Positions 41,032 through 49,937 of a stretch of DNA of 64,000 nt are shown here, piece by piece. Source of the DNA: Paenibacillus mucilaginosus 3016 (lineage in GTDB: Bacteria; Bacillota; Bacilli; Paenibacillales; NBRC-103111); contig NC_016935.1 in the NCBI RefSeq assembly GCF_000250655.1, positions 505,501-569,500 of the forward strand, in the 5' to 3' direction. How positions within the stretch are numbered: position 1 is the stretch's first letter; each line of letters opens with the position of its first letter. The position numbers were made by a program, and so were the translations under genes. Below the pieces are notes generated by a model. The model ran no database searches. It saw only the letters and a program-made list of their open reading frames with translations, and was not told where the DNA came from.

Positions 41032-42384
41032 TTAGCGGCTCATCCGCTGCAGCACCTTCTCCGTACGGCCGAGAATGTCGTCGATCTGCGCGGCCGTCGT
41101 GCAGAGCGGCAGCCAGAAGTAGATCGTATCGCCCAGGGGACGGAGGAACAGGCCCTGCTGCAGTCCCTCTTCGTAGACCCGGAAGCCGATGCGCTCCTCC
41201 CAAGGATAGCGCTCCCCGGAGTCCCGGTCCCGGTAGAGATCGAAGGCGGCCACCATCCCGAGGCCGCGGAGATGCGCGACGCCCGGATCAGCGGCCAGCC
41301 GGGCGGCTGCCTGTTGCAGGTGCGAAGCCGCGGCGGCGGCCTGCTCAAGGACGCCCTCTTCCTCGAAGATCCGCAGGGATTCGAGGGCGACGGCGCAGGC
41401 CAGCGGGTTGCCGGTGAAGCTGTGGCCGTGCGTGAACGTCTTGAGCTTGGCGTAGTCGTCGTAGAAAGCATCATAGATGCCGGCGGTGGTCATGGTGACG
41501 GAGAGCGGAAGCATGCCGGCGGTCAGGCCCTTGGAGAGGCACAGGAAGTCGGGGGAGATCCCCGCATGCTCGCAGGCAAACATGCGGCCGGTCCGGCCGA
41601 AGCCGACGGCCACCTCGTCGGCGATGAGATGCACGCCGTACTGCGTGCACAGCTCGCGCAGGCCCCTGACGTAGGAGGCCGGATGCAGGATCATTCCGCC
41701 GGCCGCCTGGATCATCGGCTCGACGATGAGCGCCGCGATCTCGCCGGCGGAAGCCTCGAAGAGGTGTCGTACCGCCTCCAGCGCTTGAGCGGCTGCTGCT
41801 TCCGCATCGCCGTCCTGCCGTCCACGGGGATCGGGCGACGGCACCTTATGGGCGCCGAAGAGCAGCGGCCGGAAGACGGAGTGGTACTGGTCCACGCCGC
41901 CGACACTGACCGCTCCGATCGTATCCCCATGATAGCTGTGCTCGACATAGGCGAAGGTCGTCTTGTCGGGACAGCCGGTCTGCTGCCAGTACTGGAACGA
42001 CATTTTCAGTGCCACTTCCACCGCCGTGGAGCCGTTGTCCGAGTAGAAGACCTTCGTCAGCCCGTCCGGGGTAAGCGCCGTCAGCCGCTCGGCCAGTTCA
42101 ATGCCGGGGGCGTGCGTGAGGCCCGCGAACATGACATGATCCATCTTCGCCATCTGCCGGTTCACGGCCTCGCGGATCCGGGGATGCGCGTGGCCGTGAA
42201 CGTTCACCCACCAGGAAGAGTTCGTGTCATAGTAGGCCTTCCCGTCCGCATCGTACAGGAAGACCCCCTCGGCCCGCTCGATCAGCACCGGGTCCCTCTC
42301 GGCATAATCCTTCATCTGGGTGAACGGATGCCACACATAACGGCGGTCCGCTTCCAGCAGACGCACTTTGTCTCTATGCTCCAT
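41032..42384 (-). CDS. bioA: Adenosylmethionine-8-amino-7-oxononanoate aminotransferase
   Basis: 450 residues from ATG 42384, 11 nt after AAGGAGG; a 20-residue longer frame overlaps the acpS promoter region. It is a class III PLP aminotransferase forming 7,8-diaminopelargonate in biotin synthesis. BioA-specific sequence WHPFTQMKDYAERDP near the N-terminus and NSSWWVNVHGHAHPRI identify it within the class. The catalytic Lys is in LCLSKGLTAGMLPL, with the PLP Asp in LIADEVAVGFGRTG. No other bio genes are in the window, so the pathway is split in this genome. Confidence 0.93.
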   Translation of the reverse strand: MEHRDKVRLLEADRRYVWHPFTQMKDYAERDPVLIERAEGVFLYDADGKAYYDTNSSWWVNVHGHAHPRIREAVNRQMAKMDHVMFAGLTHAPGIELAERLTALTPDGLTKVFYSDNGSTAVEVALKMSFQYWQQTGCPDKTTFAYVEHSYHGDTIGAVSVGGVDQYHSVFRPLLFGAHKVPSPDPRGRQDGDAEAAAAQALEAVRHLFEASAGEIAALIVEPMIQAAGGMILHPASYVRGLRELCTQYGVHLIADEVAVGFGRTGRMFACEHAGISPDFLCLSKGLTAGMLPLSVTMTTAGIYDAFYDDYAKLKTFTHGHSFTGNPLACAVALESLRIFEEEGVLEQAAAAASHLQQAAARLAADPGVAHLRGLGMVAAFDLYRDRDSGERYPWEERIGFRVYEEGLQQGLFLRPLGDTIYFWLPLCTTAAQIDDILGRTEKVLQRMSR

Positions 42385-42479
42385 GCTTTTCCAGTCCTCC
42401 TTGAACTCACTCGCAAGATCCGATACGATGAATGCAATCCTCATTGTACCAAAAGAGCGTAAAGAAAGGACCCCATTCC

Positions 42480-42881
42480 ATGATCATCGGCATTGGAACA
42501 GATCTTCTGGATATCGCCCGAGTGCAGGCGATATTGAAGCAGCCATCCGGCGAGCGGTTCCTGCAGCGCGTCCTTACGCCGGCGGAGCGGGAGCTGGCCG
42601 CGGGACGCGGCGGCAGGCTCGCCGAATTCACCGCCGGGCGTTTCGCCGCGAAGGAAGCGGTCGTGAAGGCGCTGGGCTGCGGCATCGGCCGGGAGGTGGG
42701 CTTCGGCGACATCGAAGTGCTCCCGGACGCCAAGGGCAAGCCTCACTGCCGGTTGTCCGAGGCCTCGCTCGGGCGCCTGGCCGCCGGAGGCACCGACGTG
42801 CGCGGCCTGATCGTGCACCTCAGCATCACGCACAGCGACACGGCGGCCATGGCCTACGCGATGGCTGAGCTGAGGGCGTAA
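42480..42881 (+). CDS. acpS: Holo-[acyl-carrier-protein] synthase
   Basis: 133 residues from ATG 42480, 9 nt after AAAGGA. It transfers 4'-phosphopantetheine from CoA to the Ser of acyl carrier protein. The Mg-binding Asp is in IIGIGTDLLDIARV near 2-15 and the Glu in FAAKEAVVKALGCGIG near 55-70; HLSITHSDTAAMAYA is the C-terminal family string. It is divergent from bioA with 95 bp between starts. The usual neighbour alr is absent. Confidence 0.95.
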   Translation: MIIGIGTDLLDIARVQAILKQPSGERFLQRVLTPAERELAAGRGGRLAEFTAGRFAAKEAVVKALGCGIGREVGFGDIEVLPDAKGKPHCRLSEASLGRLAAGGTDVRGLIVHLSITHSDTAAMAYAMAELRA

Positions 42882-42966
42882 CCGGACAAGCATTGGCAGC
42901 CGCCGGGAAGCGGGCCCGGATCCGCAGGGGCTGCGCCTCTCCGGCTGAGCACGGCATGCGGACATC

Positions 42967-43008
42967 AAAGAACCTCCCCATCCAGAACGGAAAGGGAGGT
43001 TCTTTTTG
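42967..43008. terminator. Bidirectional terminator between acpS and the cytochrome c gene
   Basis: A 12-bp perfect stem (42967-42978 with 42994-43005, AAAGAACCTCCC) followed by TTTTTG on the plus strand and TTTGATG on the minus strand. Confidence 0.9.
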
Positions 43009-43028
43009 ATGCGTGCGTCATGACCGCG

Positions 43029-43412
43029 TTACTTCTTGCCGGCCAGCCAGGCGGACAGGCCTTCGATTTCCTCGGCGCTCAGCTTGTCCTGGAAGCCGGG
43101 CATGCCGCCGCCTCCGCGGGCGATCTGCGCGGCGATCTGCTCCTTGGTGAACCGGCCGCCCACCTGCTGCAGGTTGGTGCTCGGCCCAACCTTGCCCTCG
43201 AGCGCGCCTCCATGACAGGAGAGGCACCGCTGCTTATACAGTGCCTGTACGGGCTCGGAAGCGCCCTCCATGGCTTTGGCCGCTGCGGCGGTGTCGGCCG
43301 CATTCTTGCCGCCGCCGAACGGCTCGGGGCTGTTCTTGGGCCCGCAGGCCGCAAGCATGGCGGCCGCGGCGCCGATCAGCAGCACAATTTGAATGGTCTT
43401 CTTGATTATCAT
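43029..43412 (-). CDS. Lipoprotein c-type cytochrome (cytochrome c551-like)
   Basis: 127 residues from ATG 43412. Signal peptide with lipobox AAMLAACG (Cys about 23), so it is membrane-anchored outside the cell. After a flexible segment rich in Ala and Gly comes a single cytochrome c domain (about 53-127): haem site CLSCH near 63-67 and axial Met in GGGMPGF. It resembles B. subtilis CccB, a small electron carrier to the terminal oxidase. The ATG overlaps the stop of the upstream membrane-protein gene (ATGA type), showing translational coupling. Confidence 0.92.
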   Translation of the reverse strand: MIIKKTIQIVLLIGAAAAMLAACGPKNSPEPFGGGKNAADTAAAAKAMEGASEPVQALYKQRCLSCHGGALEGKVGPSTNLQQVGGRFTKEQIAAQIARGGGGMPGFQDKLSAEEIEGLSAWLAGKK

Positions 43413-44017
43413 TGGTATCGCATCCCCCTTGTCCATAAACGAAGCAGGCCTGCCACCGCCATCAGGGACAAGCCGCCGAGGCCGGACACCAGAATGGGGG
43501 CGAAGCCGAGATACTTCCACGCGGTTACCGCCGTGAGAGCCAGCATCCATACGCCCAGCACCGTCAGCGGCCATCCGAGCCGCCTGCCGAGCACGAGATA
43601 GGCGGATGCCAGCACGAAGCCCGGCAGCAGGGCGCTGTCGTAAGGAGTCAGTCCCCACAGACTCATTCGGGAGCCGGCAAGGTACAGGGCGGAGAGCCCC
43701 AGGACCACGGCGAGGCTCCGGACCAGCGTGGCCGGCAGCAGCCGCGCGGGAACGCCGGCAGGTGCCCTGCGGCGGAGCTTCTCCCACAGCAGCAGGCTAA
43801 GGGAAACAAGCAGCGCCGCCAGGAAGAGGCCTGCCGGCAGCCGGCCCGCCTCCCGCCAAGGCTCCGCAAACCGCAGTCCCGCATTCACGGCCCGTTCGGC
43901 GCCCCAGACGAGCAGCCAGGGAGCATACGATGCCGCAGCCAGGCGGTGGCGGTCCCGGAGGGCGGAGCGCAGGGCCGGGCCCGAGGCGCTCCTCGCGATC
44001 AGATCTCCTTGTTTCAT
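43409..44017 (-). CDS. Membrane protein of unknown function, coupled to cytochrome c
   Basis: 202 residues with about five or six hydrophobic helices, Arg- and Ala-rich loops and no Cys or obvious haem ligand pair. I do not recognise a family. A GAGGTGG site precedes the ATG at 44017. The stop codon overlaps the start of the lipoprotein cytochrome gene, so the two are made together. A role in electron transfer or cytochrome maturation is a reasonable guess from context only. Confidence 0.75.
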   Translation of the reverse strand: MKQGDLIARSASGPALRSALRDRHRLAAASYAPWLLVWGAERAVNAGLRFAEPWREAGRLPAGLFLAALLVSLSLLLWEKLRRRAPAGVPARLLPATLVRSLAVVLGLSALYLAGSRMSLWGLTPYDSALLPGFVLASAYLVLGRRLGWPLTVLGVWMLALTAVTAWKYLGFAPILVSGLGGLSLMAVAGLLRLWTRGMRYQ

Positions 44018-44106
44018 CGGGCCACCTCATTTCATCACGGCTCATGCTTCTATGTATAGGTAGCGTACACTTTCTTCGAAGGCAAAGTCAAACCTCACAG
44101 GGGTTC

Positions 44107-44961
44107 TCAGGAAGTGGGGAAGAAACGGTGCTTTTTGGCATACTCCCGGGGCGATTCGCCCGTCACTTTCTTGAAGATGCGCGAGAAATAGAACTCGTCC
44201 GTATAACCGACGCTGCCCGCAATGGATTTCAGCCGGTAATCGGAGAGAACGAGCAGCTCCTTCGCCCGGTCGACCCGCAGGTGGGTGAGGTAATCGATCG
44301 GGCTGTAACCGATGTATTTCTTGAAGAGGCGGGAGTAATGGCTCACGCTGAGGCCGGCCATCTGGGCAAGCGTCTCCAAGGTGAGCGGCTCCCGGTAATG
44401 CCCGATCATATAGTCCTGGGTGAGCTCGATCGCGGCGGTCGTATCCCCGGCGATCTTCTGTGCCCGGAAGTCGGCCACGAGGGTCAGGAAGAAGTCCTGG
44501 AGCACGATTTTGCGGCGCATGGCGGTCATATGCCCCCGGCGCTTCCACAGAAGGTCGAGCTGCTCCATCTGGTAGATGAGCTGCGGCGTGTTCGTTACCG
44601 TATACATCCCCTCGAGCGGGAACTTGGACTCGGCGGCATTCCTGTAAATCCATTGTTCCTTCTCCTCGTAACATTCCGTATAATGAAAGCGGAGAAAGTA
44701 GTATTCGAGCGGCTGCTCGGGATCGGTCGTCCGTTCCACCACCATGCCGGGCGTGAAGCAGAACAGCTTGCCGGGCTCGGCCGGATAATGGGTGCCGCCG
44801 ATGGTGAAGGTGCCTCTGCCTTTGATGATGAGCCAGACGGAATGATATTTGATTGAACGGGATTTCTGATGCCAGTGGCTCTCGCACTTCTGGTGGCCGA
44901 CGAGCAGGATTGAGACGACCAGCTTGTTGAGGCGCGCGGCCAGTTCTCCGGGAGTCAGCAT
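44107..44961 (-). CDS. AraC-family transcriptional regulator
   Basis: 284 residues. The N-terminal half is a cupin-like ligand domain (about 15-150, IKGRGTFTIGGTHYPAEPGKLFCF). The C-terminal 100 residues carry two helix-turn-helix motifs: LTLETLAQMAGLSVSHYSRLFKKYIG and LKSIAGSVGYTDEFYFSRIFKKVTGESPREY. This arrangement is typical of sugar-responsive regulators of Paenibacillus, but no sugar genes are adjacent. AAGAGGA lies 7 nt before the ATG. It is divergent from mutY (77 bp). Confidence 0.93.
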   Translation of the reverse strand: MLTPGELAARLNKLVVSILLVGHQKCESHWHQKSRSIKYHSVWLIIKGRGTFTIGGTHYPAEPGKLFCFTPGMVVERTTDPEQPLEYYFLRFHYTECYEEKEQWIYRNAAESKFPLEGMYTVTNTPQLIYQMEQLDLLWKRRGHMTAMRRKIVLQDFFLTLVADFRAQKIAGDTTAAIELTQDYMIGHYREPLTLETLAQMAGLSVSHYSRLFKKYIGYSPIDYLTHLRVDRAKELLVLSDYRLKSIAGSVGYTDEFYFSRIFKKVTGESPREYAKKHRFFPTS

Positions 44962-45038
44962 CGGCTTGTCCTCTTTTCGCTTCGGATTTGCTTCTCTCCA
45001 TTATAGCCTGACAACGTGTGCAAAGCGAAGGAGAACTC

Positions 45039-46190
45039 ATGTACAGTACAGAACAAAAGCAATATTTCTCGGAAAAGCTGCTGTCGTGGTACCGCCGGCA
45101 CAAGCGCGATCTGCCTTGGCGGCGCAGCCGTAATCCGTATCATATCTGGATCTCGGAGATCATGCTGCAGCAGACGAGAGTCGAGACCGTCATCCCTTAT
45201 TTTCATAGATTCGTTGACAAATTCCCTACCGTGGAGGCCTTGGCCGAAGCGCCGGAGGACGAGGTGCTGAAGGCCTGGGAGGGGCTTGGCTACTATTCAC
45301 GGGCCCGCAATCTGCAGAGCGCTGTCCGGGAAGTGCAGGAGCGCTATGGGGGCGTCGTGCCGGATACCAAGGAGGAAGTGTTTGCCCTCAAAGGAGTGGG
45401 GCCGTATACGGCGGGCGCCATTCTCAGCATTGCCTACAACAAGCCGGAGCCTGCGGTGGACGGCAATGTCATGCGGGTGCTCTCGCGCTACTTCCTGATC
45501 GAAGAGGACATCATGAAGGGCAGCACCCGGGTCCTGATGGAAAAGCTGGCCAAAGAGCTCATTCCCGAAGGGGCTGCGGGTGATTTCAACCAGGGCCTGA
45601 TGGAGCTCGGGGCCATGGTCTGTACGCCGAAGTCGCCGCACTGCCTGACCTGTCCGGTCATGCTGCACTGCTCCGGCCGGGCCGCAGGCATGGAGGCGGA
45701 GCTGCCGGTGAAGAAGAAGGCGAAGCCGCCCCGGCCGGAGAGCCGGTATGTTGCCCTGCTCGAGGGCACTGGCGGGCAGGCGGGGCGCGTCCTGATCCGC
45801 CAGAGGCCGGCGGAGGGGCTGCTCGCGCGGATGTGGGAGCTGCCCCATGCCCTGGCTCCCGGCACCGGCACGGACGGGAGAGATACGGCGCAGGGGCCGG
45901 ATCCCGCTCCCGCCCACGAAGCGCTGGCGGAGCATCTGGACGCGGACGGGCTGGGTCTCGGGGAGCTGCGGTGGTTCATGCCGGCCGAGCACACATTCAG
46001 CCACATTCATTGGGAGCTGGACGTCTTCCTCGGCACGGTGGACAACCCGTCGCTGCTTCCCGAATCCTCGGCGCCGCTGCCGTCCCACTACCGCTGGATC
46101 ACCCGGGAGGAGATGGAGCAGTATGCCTTTCCGAATGTGTTCCTGCGCATCCTGAAGGCTTACTTCAAGGAACGGGAAGGTGCCTCTTAA
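45039..46190 (+). CDS. mutY: A/G-specific adenine DNA glycosylase
   Basis: 383 residues from ATG 45039, 5 nt after AAGGAG. It removes adenine mispaired with 8-oxoguanine. The helix-hairpin-helix is LKGVGPYTAGAI with catalytic Asp in AVDGNVMRVLSR about 20 residues later; the catalytic Glu is in SEIMLQQTRV. The 4Fe-4S ligands C-x6-C-x2-C-x5-C occur near 199-215 (CTPKSPHCLTCPVMLHC). The C-terminal Nudix-like domain (about 235-380), which recognises 8-oxoguanine, includes a long Gly/Pro/Asp-rich insert around 275-305. Confidence 0.96.
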   Translation: MYSTEQKQYFSEKLLSWYRRHKRDLPWRRSRNPYHIWISEIMLQQTRVETVIPYFHRFVDKFPTVEALAEAPEDEVLKAWEGLGYYSRARNLQSAVREVQERYGGVVPDTKEEVFALKGVGPYTAGAILSIAYNKPEPAVDGNVMRVLSRYFLIEEDIMKGSTRVLMEKLAKELIPEGAAGDFNQGLMELGAMVCTPKSPHCLTCPVMLHCSGRAAGMEAELPVKKKAKPPRPESRYVALLEGTGGQAGRVLIRQRPAEGLLARMWELPHALAPGTGTDGRDTAQGPDPAPAHEALAEHLDADGLGLGELRWFMPAEHTFSHIHWELDVFLGTVDNPSLLPESSAPLPSHYRWITREEMEQYAFPNVFLRILKAYFKEREGAS

Positions 46191-46206
46191 GCTCTGCAAT
46201 AACGGA

Positions 46207-46246
46207 CCAAAAACCCCCTCCGGCAATCCGTGCTTGGAGGGGGTTG
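46207..46246 (-). terminator. Terminator after the Crp/Fnr regulator gene
   Basis: A 10-bp perfect stem (46236-46245 with 46212-46221, AACCCCCTCC) followed on the minus strand by TTTTT. Confidence 0.85.
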
Positions 46247-46275
46247 GGCGTTAGTGAAAGGAAAAAGGCCGGCGG

Positions 46276-46959
46276 TCAGTAGATGAGTTTGGCCATCCGC
46301 TCGGGATCTTTGACCATAATGTATTTCTTGTCGATCGTGATGATGTCGTCCTCCTGGAGCTCCTGAAGCACCTTGGTGACGGACTCGCGTACCGTGCCGA
46401 CCATATTGGCGAGCTGCTGATGAGTCAGCTTCATGTTGATGAGGTACCCGCTGGAGCGCTGCAGGCCGTGCTCTTCGGCCAGCTGGGAGATGACCTTGAT
46501 CGTGCGTGTCCGCACATCCAGGAAGGTCAGGTTATAGATCTGTTCGTTGGCTTTGCGCAGCCGCTCCATGGTGACTTCAAGCAGCCTCATGCACAGCTTG
46601 GGGCTGTTCTCCATGAAGCTCGCAAAGTCGGAACGCATCAGGGTGTAGATCGAGCAGGCTTCGAGAGTCTCGGCGGCGGCGGATCGCTGGAGCCCCTTCT
46701 GAATCAGCGACATTTCACCGAAGAAATCGCCCTGGCGGAACAGGGACAGAATGATCTCCTTGTAATTGTCGATCCGGTAGATCTTGACGACCCCGCTGCC
46801 GATCAGATAGAATTCTTCACCAAGGTCCCCTTCCAGGAACAGGATGGTTCCTTTCTTGTACTTGCGCTCCTGGAAGAGCGGAGCGATCGATTCCAGTTCC
46901 GTGACGGACAAGTCCTGGAACAGGGGGACATTCTGCAGAAGAGATATCAGGTTGCTCAT
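46276..46959 (-). CDS. Crp/Fnr-family transcriptional regulator
   Basis: 227 residues. The N-terminal cyclic-nucleotide-binding-like domain (about 8-125) contains GTILFLEGDLGEEFYLIGSG and GDFFGEMSLI. A dimerisation helix follows (about 125-150), then a winged helix-turn-helix (LTHQQLANMVGTVRESVTKVLQEL, near 180-203). There are no Cys clusters for an Fe-S centre, so it is not a classical oxygen-sensing Fnr, and the effector is unknown. The ribosome site is weak. A TATAAT-like -10 lies near 47016 on the minus strand, next to a small CGGTC/GACCG hairpin. Confidence 0.92.
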   Translation of the reverse strand: MSNLISLLQNVPLFQDLSVTELESIAPLFQERKYKKGTILFLEGDLGEEFYLIGSGVVKIYRIDNYKEIILSLFRQGDFFGEMSLIQKGLQRSAAAETLEACSIYTLMRSDFASFMENSPKLCMRLLEVTMERLRKANEQIYNLTFLDVRTRTIKVISQLAEEHGLQRSSGYLINMKLTHQQLANMVGTVRESVTKVLQELQEDDIITIDKKYIMVKDPERMAKLIY

Positions 46960-47118
46960 AAAGGTGGCTTCACTCTTTTCCGGTCGTACTTCTGTTAAGA
47001 AGAGAATACTAAGATTATATCGGTCTTGGGACCGGGGGGCCAGATTTTCTTTTTATACTATAGAAAATTTTATAAAATCCATTCTGCCGGGCCGAGAGGC
47101 CCAAGGAGCTGACTCTGC

Positions 47119-47742
47119 TTGGATCCCGTACTGCTCTTGTCTTTCACGGCGGTTGCCGTCCTGCTAACCTTGGCCCCCGGGCCGGATCTGCTTTTCGTCA
47201 TAGCCCAGAGCCTCACCAACGGAAGGAAGGCCGGCGTCATCACGGGGCTTGGCCTGAGCACCGGCGTGGTGGCCCACACGTTCGCAGCCGCCGTCGGCCT
47301 GTCGGCCCTGCTGTATAATTCGCTCATCCTGTTTCAGCTGGTGAAGTATGCCGGTGCGGCCTACCTGCTCTATCTGGCCTGGATGGCCTGGAAGGAAGGG
47401 AGCGGCGCCGCAGGGCTCGCCAGCCCGCCGGCCCAGGCGGCCGGGGCGCTGTACCGCCGGGGCATTCTTATGAATGTGCTCAACCCCAAGGTGTCGCTGT
47501 TCTTTCTCGCGCTGCTCCCGCAGTTTGTGTCGGCGCAGGGCGGGGAGCCGGCTGTCCAGATGATCGTCCTCGGTGCGGTCTTCATGGTGCAGGCAATGCT
47601 GATCTTTACCCTGGTCTCGCTGTGTGCGGGCTGGCTGGCCGGCAGGCTGACCGGGGGGAAGGGCATGCCTCCCTGGATTCACAAAGCCAAAGCGGTGCTG
47701 TATGCGGCCATCGGCCTGCGGCTGGTGTTCTCGGAACGTTAG
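47119..47742 (+). CDS. LysE/RhtB-family amino-acid exporter
   Basis: 207 residues from TTG 47119, 10 nt after AAGGAG. Six predicted membrane helices and family strings LTLAPGPDLLFVIAQSLTNGRKAG near the N-terminus and GILMNVLNPKVSLFFLALLPQFV near the middle. RhtB/LysE proteins export amino acids such as threonine, homoserine lactone or lysine; the substrate here is not evident. It is a single-gene unit with a strong shared terminator. Confidence 0.92.
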   Translation: MDPVLLLSFTAVAVLLTLAPGPDLLFVIAQSLTNGRKAGVITGLGLSTGVVAHTFAAAVGLSALLYNSLILFQLVKYAGAAYLLYLAWMAWKEGSGAAGLASPPAQAAGALYRRGILMNVLNPKVSLFFLALLPQFVSAQGGEPAVQMIVLGAVFMVQAMLIFTLVSLCAGWLAGRLTGGKGMPPWIHKAKAVLYAAIGLRLVFSER

Positions 47743-47815
47743 AAGCGCTTAGCCCGGACGCCGCATCCCCAATATTTCCTTGTCGCACTGCGGCGCCGCA
47801 GCAGCGCAAGCGCAA

Positions 47816-47849
47816 AGAAGACCCGCCGGAATAATCCGGCGGGTCTTCT
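47816..47849. terminator. Bidirectional terminator between the LysE-type gene and sodA
   Basis: A 15-bp perfect stem (47816-47830 with 47835-47849, AGAAGACCCGCCGGA) with a 4-nt loop. Confidence 0.9.
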
Positions 47850-47872
47850 GCATTCTATTCGTTTCGCGCGAA

Positions 47873-48487
47873 TTACTTCGCTGCCGCTTCGTAACGCTTG
47901 CCGACTTCTTCCCAGTTGACAACGTTCCAGAAGGCCGCGATGTAGTCAGGGCGCTTGTTCTGGTATTTCAGGTAGTAAGCGTGCTCCCATACGTCCAGAC
48001 CGAGGACCGGCGTTTCGCCTTCCATGATCGGGCTGTCCTGGTTAGGCAGGGAAGCTACTTTGAGCTTGCCGTCTTTGGTTACGGACAGGAAGGCCCAGCC
48101 GGAGCCGAAACGGGTTGTTGCCGCTTTTGCGAAGTCTTCCTTGAACTTGTCGAAACCGCCGAGCTCAGCGTTGATCGCATCAGCAAGCTTGCCGCTTGGT
48201 GCGCCGCCGCCGTTCGGTCCGATCGTTTCCCAGAAGAGGGAGTGGTTTGCATGGCCGCCGCCGTTGTTGCGAACGGCAGTACGGATGCCTTCCGGCAGAG
48301 CGTCCAGGTTCGAGATCAGCTCTTCCACGCTTTTGGATTGAAGATCGGCGTGAGCTTCCAGCGCTGCGTTCAGGTTCGTTACGTAAGTGTTGTGGTGACG
48401 ATCGTGGTGAATCATCATCGTCATTTCGTCAATGTGGGGCTCAAGTGCGTTGTTCGCATAAGGCAGTGCAGGTAATTGATGTGCCAT
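47873..48487 (-). CDS. sodA: Superoxide dismutase (Mn)
   Basis: 204 residues, cytosolic. It converts superoxide to oxygen and hydrogen peroxide. Metal ligands are seen in MMIHHDRHH (His 27), [13 protein letters not shown] (His about 82), and [12 protein letters not shown] (Asp and His near 164-168). GGG-rich and GSGWAFLSV segments and the Gln-free, Gly-rich active site region fit Mn enzymes of Bacillales. GGGAGGT precedes the ATG. A good promoter lies just upstream. Confidence 0.97.
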   Translation of the reverse strand: MAHQLPALPYANNALEPHIDEMTMMIHHDRHHNTYVTNLNAALEAHADLQSKSVEELISNLDALPEGIRTAVRNNGGGHANHSLFWETIGPNGGGAPSGKLADAINAELGGFDKFKEDFAKAATTRFGSGWAFLSVTKDGKLKVASLPNQDSPIMEGETPVLGLDVWEHAYYLKYQNKRPDYIAAFWNVVNWEEVGKRYEAAAK

Positions 48488-48528
48488 CTTCTAATCTACC
48501 TCCCGCAAAGTATAAGATTTCCAAGATT

Positions 48529-48557
48529 CATTATCGCCTATATTCCATATAAAATCA
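48529..48557 (-). promoter_or_regulatory. Promoter of sodA
   Basis: On the minus strand, -35 TTGATT (48557-48552), a 17-nt spacer and -10 GATAAT (48534-48529), about 40 nt before the start codon. Confidence 0.7.
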
Positions 48558-48610
48558 ACATATATGTATGTTAAGTGTTCATAGGATAAAGGGAACGGCT
48601 GCAGCGGTCC

Positions 48611-48790
48611 CTAGTATCCGCTGCGCCGCTCGATCTCATGGATAATCTGCCCGAGCATGGCGGTTCCCTGCGCATTCAGCCAGGGAGACAGGTCGGCCAT
48701 GACCCGCTGGTGATAATGAAGCTCCTCGGAAGTCCATTCTTCCGTTTTGCGGTCGTTAAGTTCGTGGATGCGGCGGATGTCGTCGGTCAC
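48611..48790 (-). CDS. Small hypothetical protein (59 residues)
   Basis: From GTG 48790, 8 nt after AAAGGAGG. The sequence is charged and helical (DDIRRIHELNDRKTEEWTSEELHYHQRVMADLSPWLNAQG...). There is no signal or membrane segment. I do not recognise it. The excellent ribosome site supports expression. It lies downstream of the frameshifted lipoprotein gene on the same strand. Confidence 0.65.
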   Translation of the reverse strand: MTDDIRRIHELNDRKTEEWTSEELHYHQRVMADLSPWLNAQGTAMLGQIIHEIERRSGY

Positions 48791-48892
48791 TGGAGGCACC
48801 TCCTTTCGATGGAGAATGGGGCCCGTACCGGATTATTCTGATTCGGGCCGTCCACTTTTATGCAGCATGTCCTCCAAATGACGGAAAAAAGG

Positions 48893-49691
48893 TCATCCGG
48901 AGGAACCTGAGCTGGAGCTGCCGACTCCGGCGCGGGAGCCGGAAGTGCTGGAGGCGGCTGCCGGGGAGGAGGCGGAGCCGCCCGGGGACGAACCGAGCGA
49001 GCGCGAACCTGGAGGGCTGCTCTGGGGCGGTGCGGAGGTGCCGGCCGAGCCTCCTCCGGCTGCGGCTCCCGGCCCGGACGGGCCCGCCGTGCCGCGGGCG
49101 CCGGTTCCGCCGGAGGCTTCCGTACCGGCCGTGCTCCCCTTACTCGCTCCCGCTTGTGCAGGGGGCGACGTGCCGCCCCCTGCCGCCGCACCTGCTGCAC
49201 CTGCCGTCGTGCCGGAAGCCGTTCCCCCTGCGCCATCCCCGCTTTTGGTAAACGTTCCGGCACGTTTGGTCGTTTCGGGAGCGGGTACAGCGGGCGCCAG
49301 GGGCTTTGTTCTCCACCGTGCTCCCGGGCGCGGTCTTTGACGGCTGAGAAGCCGCAGGACTGCGGCCCGCAAGGCCTCCGGAGCTGCGGCGGTAGTAAGG
49401 GACCGCACCTCCGTAGAAGGCGGCGTTCTCCGCAGCGTCGATGAAGCCGCTGCAATCATCGAAGCTGCGGTCCTGATCCGCATCGGCGCAGAAGTCCTCG
49501 GGCGGTACCTGCGCGGAAGAGGCCGTGGCTGCAGGGGGACGGCTGCCGGCCGTTGAGGAATACGCCGGCGGAGGAGCACTGCCGGCAGGGCCGGGGGAAC
49601 AACCGGCCGCGGCCGTCAATGCGGCGGCGGCGAACAGAGGCATCAGTTTGGAAGGACGGCGTGCGTTCAGGGAGGAGAGAGCAGGTTTCAT
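48893..49691 (-). pseudogene. Low-complexity lipoprotein gene with an apparent +1 frameshift
   Basis: From ATG 49691 one frame gives a signal peptide with lipobox AAAGC (Cys about 31), a Pro/Ala/Ser linker, an acidic FCADADQDRSFDDCSGFIDAAENAAFYG segment with two Cys, and a YYRRSSGG stretch. It then loses character after TVENKAP. A second frame starting to make sense there (LAPAVPAPETTKRAGTF...) continues as Gly/Ser/Ala-rich repeats to the stop at 48893. Deleting one base in the GGGG run at 49300-49303 (plus strand) joins them into about 265 residues. Uncorrected, the first frame ends at 49140. It is either a disrupted gene, a phase-variable surface protein or a sequencing error. No family recognised. 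Confidence 0.65.
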
Positions 49692-49774
49692 GACGGAGCG
49701 CCCCTTTGATGTGGTTTATACTTCTAGTACGCTGAATGAAACTAGAATGTTCCATTTTTTTACATAATGTAACC

Positions 49775-49803
49775 TTGACTCCTTTGGATTCTAAAAGTTT
49801 ACT
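49775..49803 (+). promoter_or_regulatory. Candidate promoter of the subtilisin gene
   Basis: -35 TTGACT (49775-49780), 17-nt spacer, -10 TTTACT (49798-49803), 135 nt before the start. Confidence 0.35.
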
Positions 49804-49937
49804 GAAATCATCCGTGAATCATTGCCAAGCGCTCCCAATTGACTTTATACTATCCTTATGGAAACTTTTAGTAGACTTTCTTTTCGATTGGAAGAGAAAA
49901 GGGACTGGATGAAGAGATAGATGAAGGAGGAGCCGCT

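Noticed and set aside
40915..42462. 515-codon plus-strand frame opposite bioA
   Set aside because: Shadow of bioA; no family features.
44090..44106. Possible terminator after the AraC-type gene
   Set aside because: The stem is only about six base pairs with a wobble pair and no T run.
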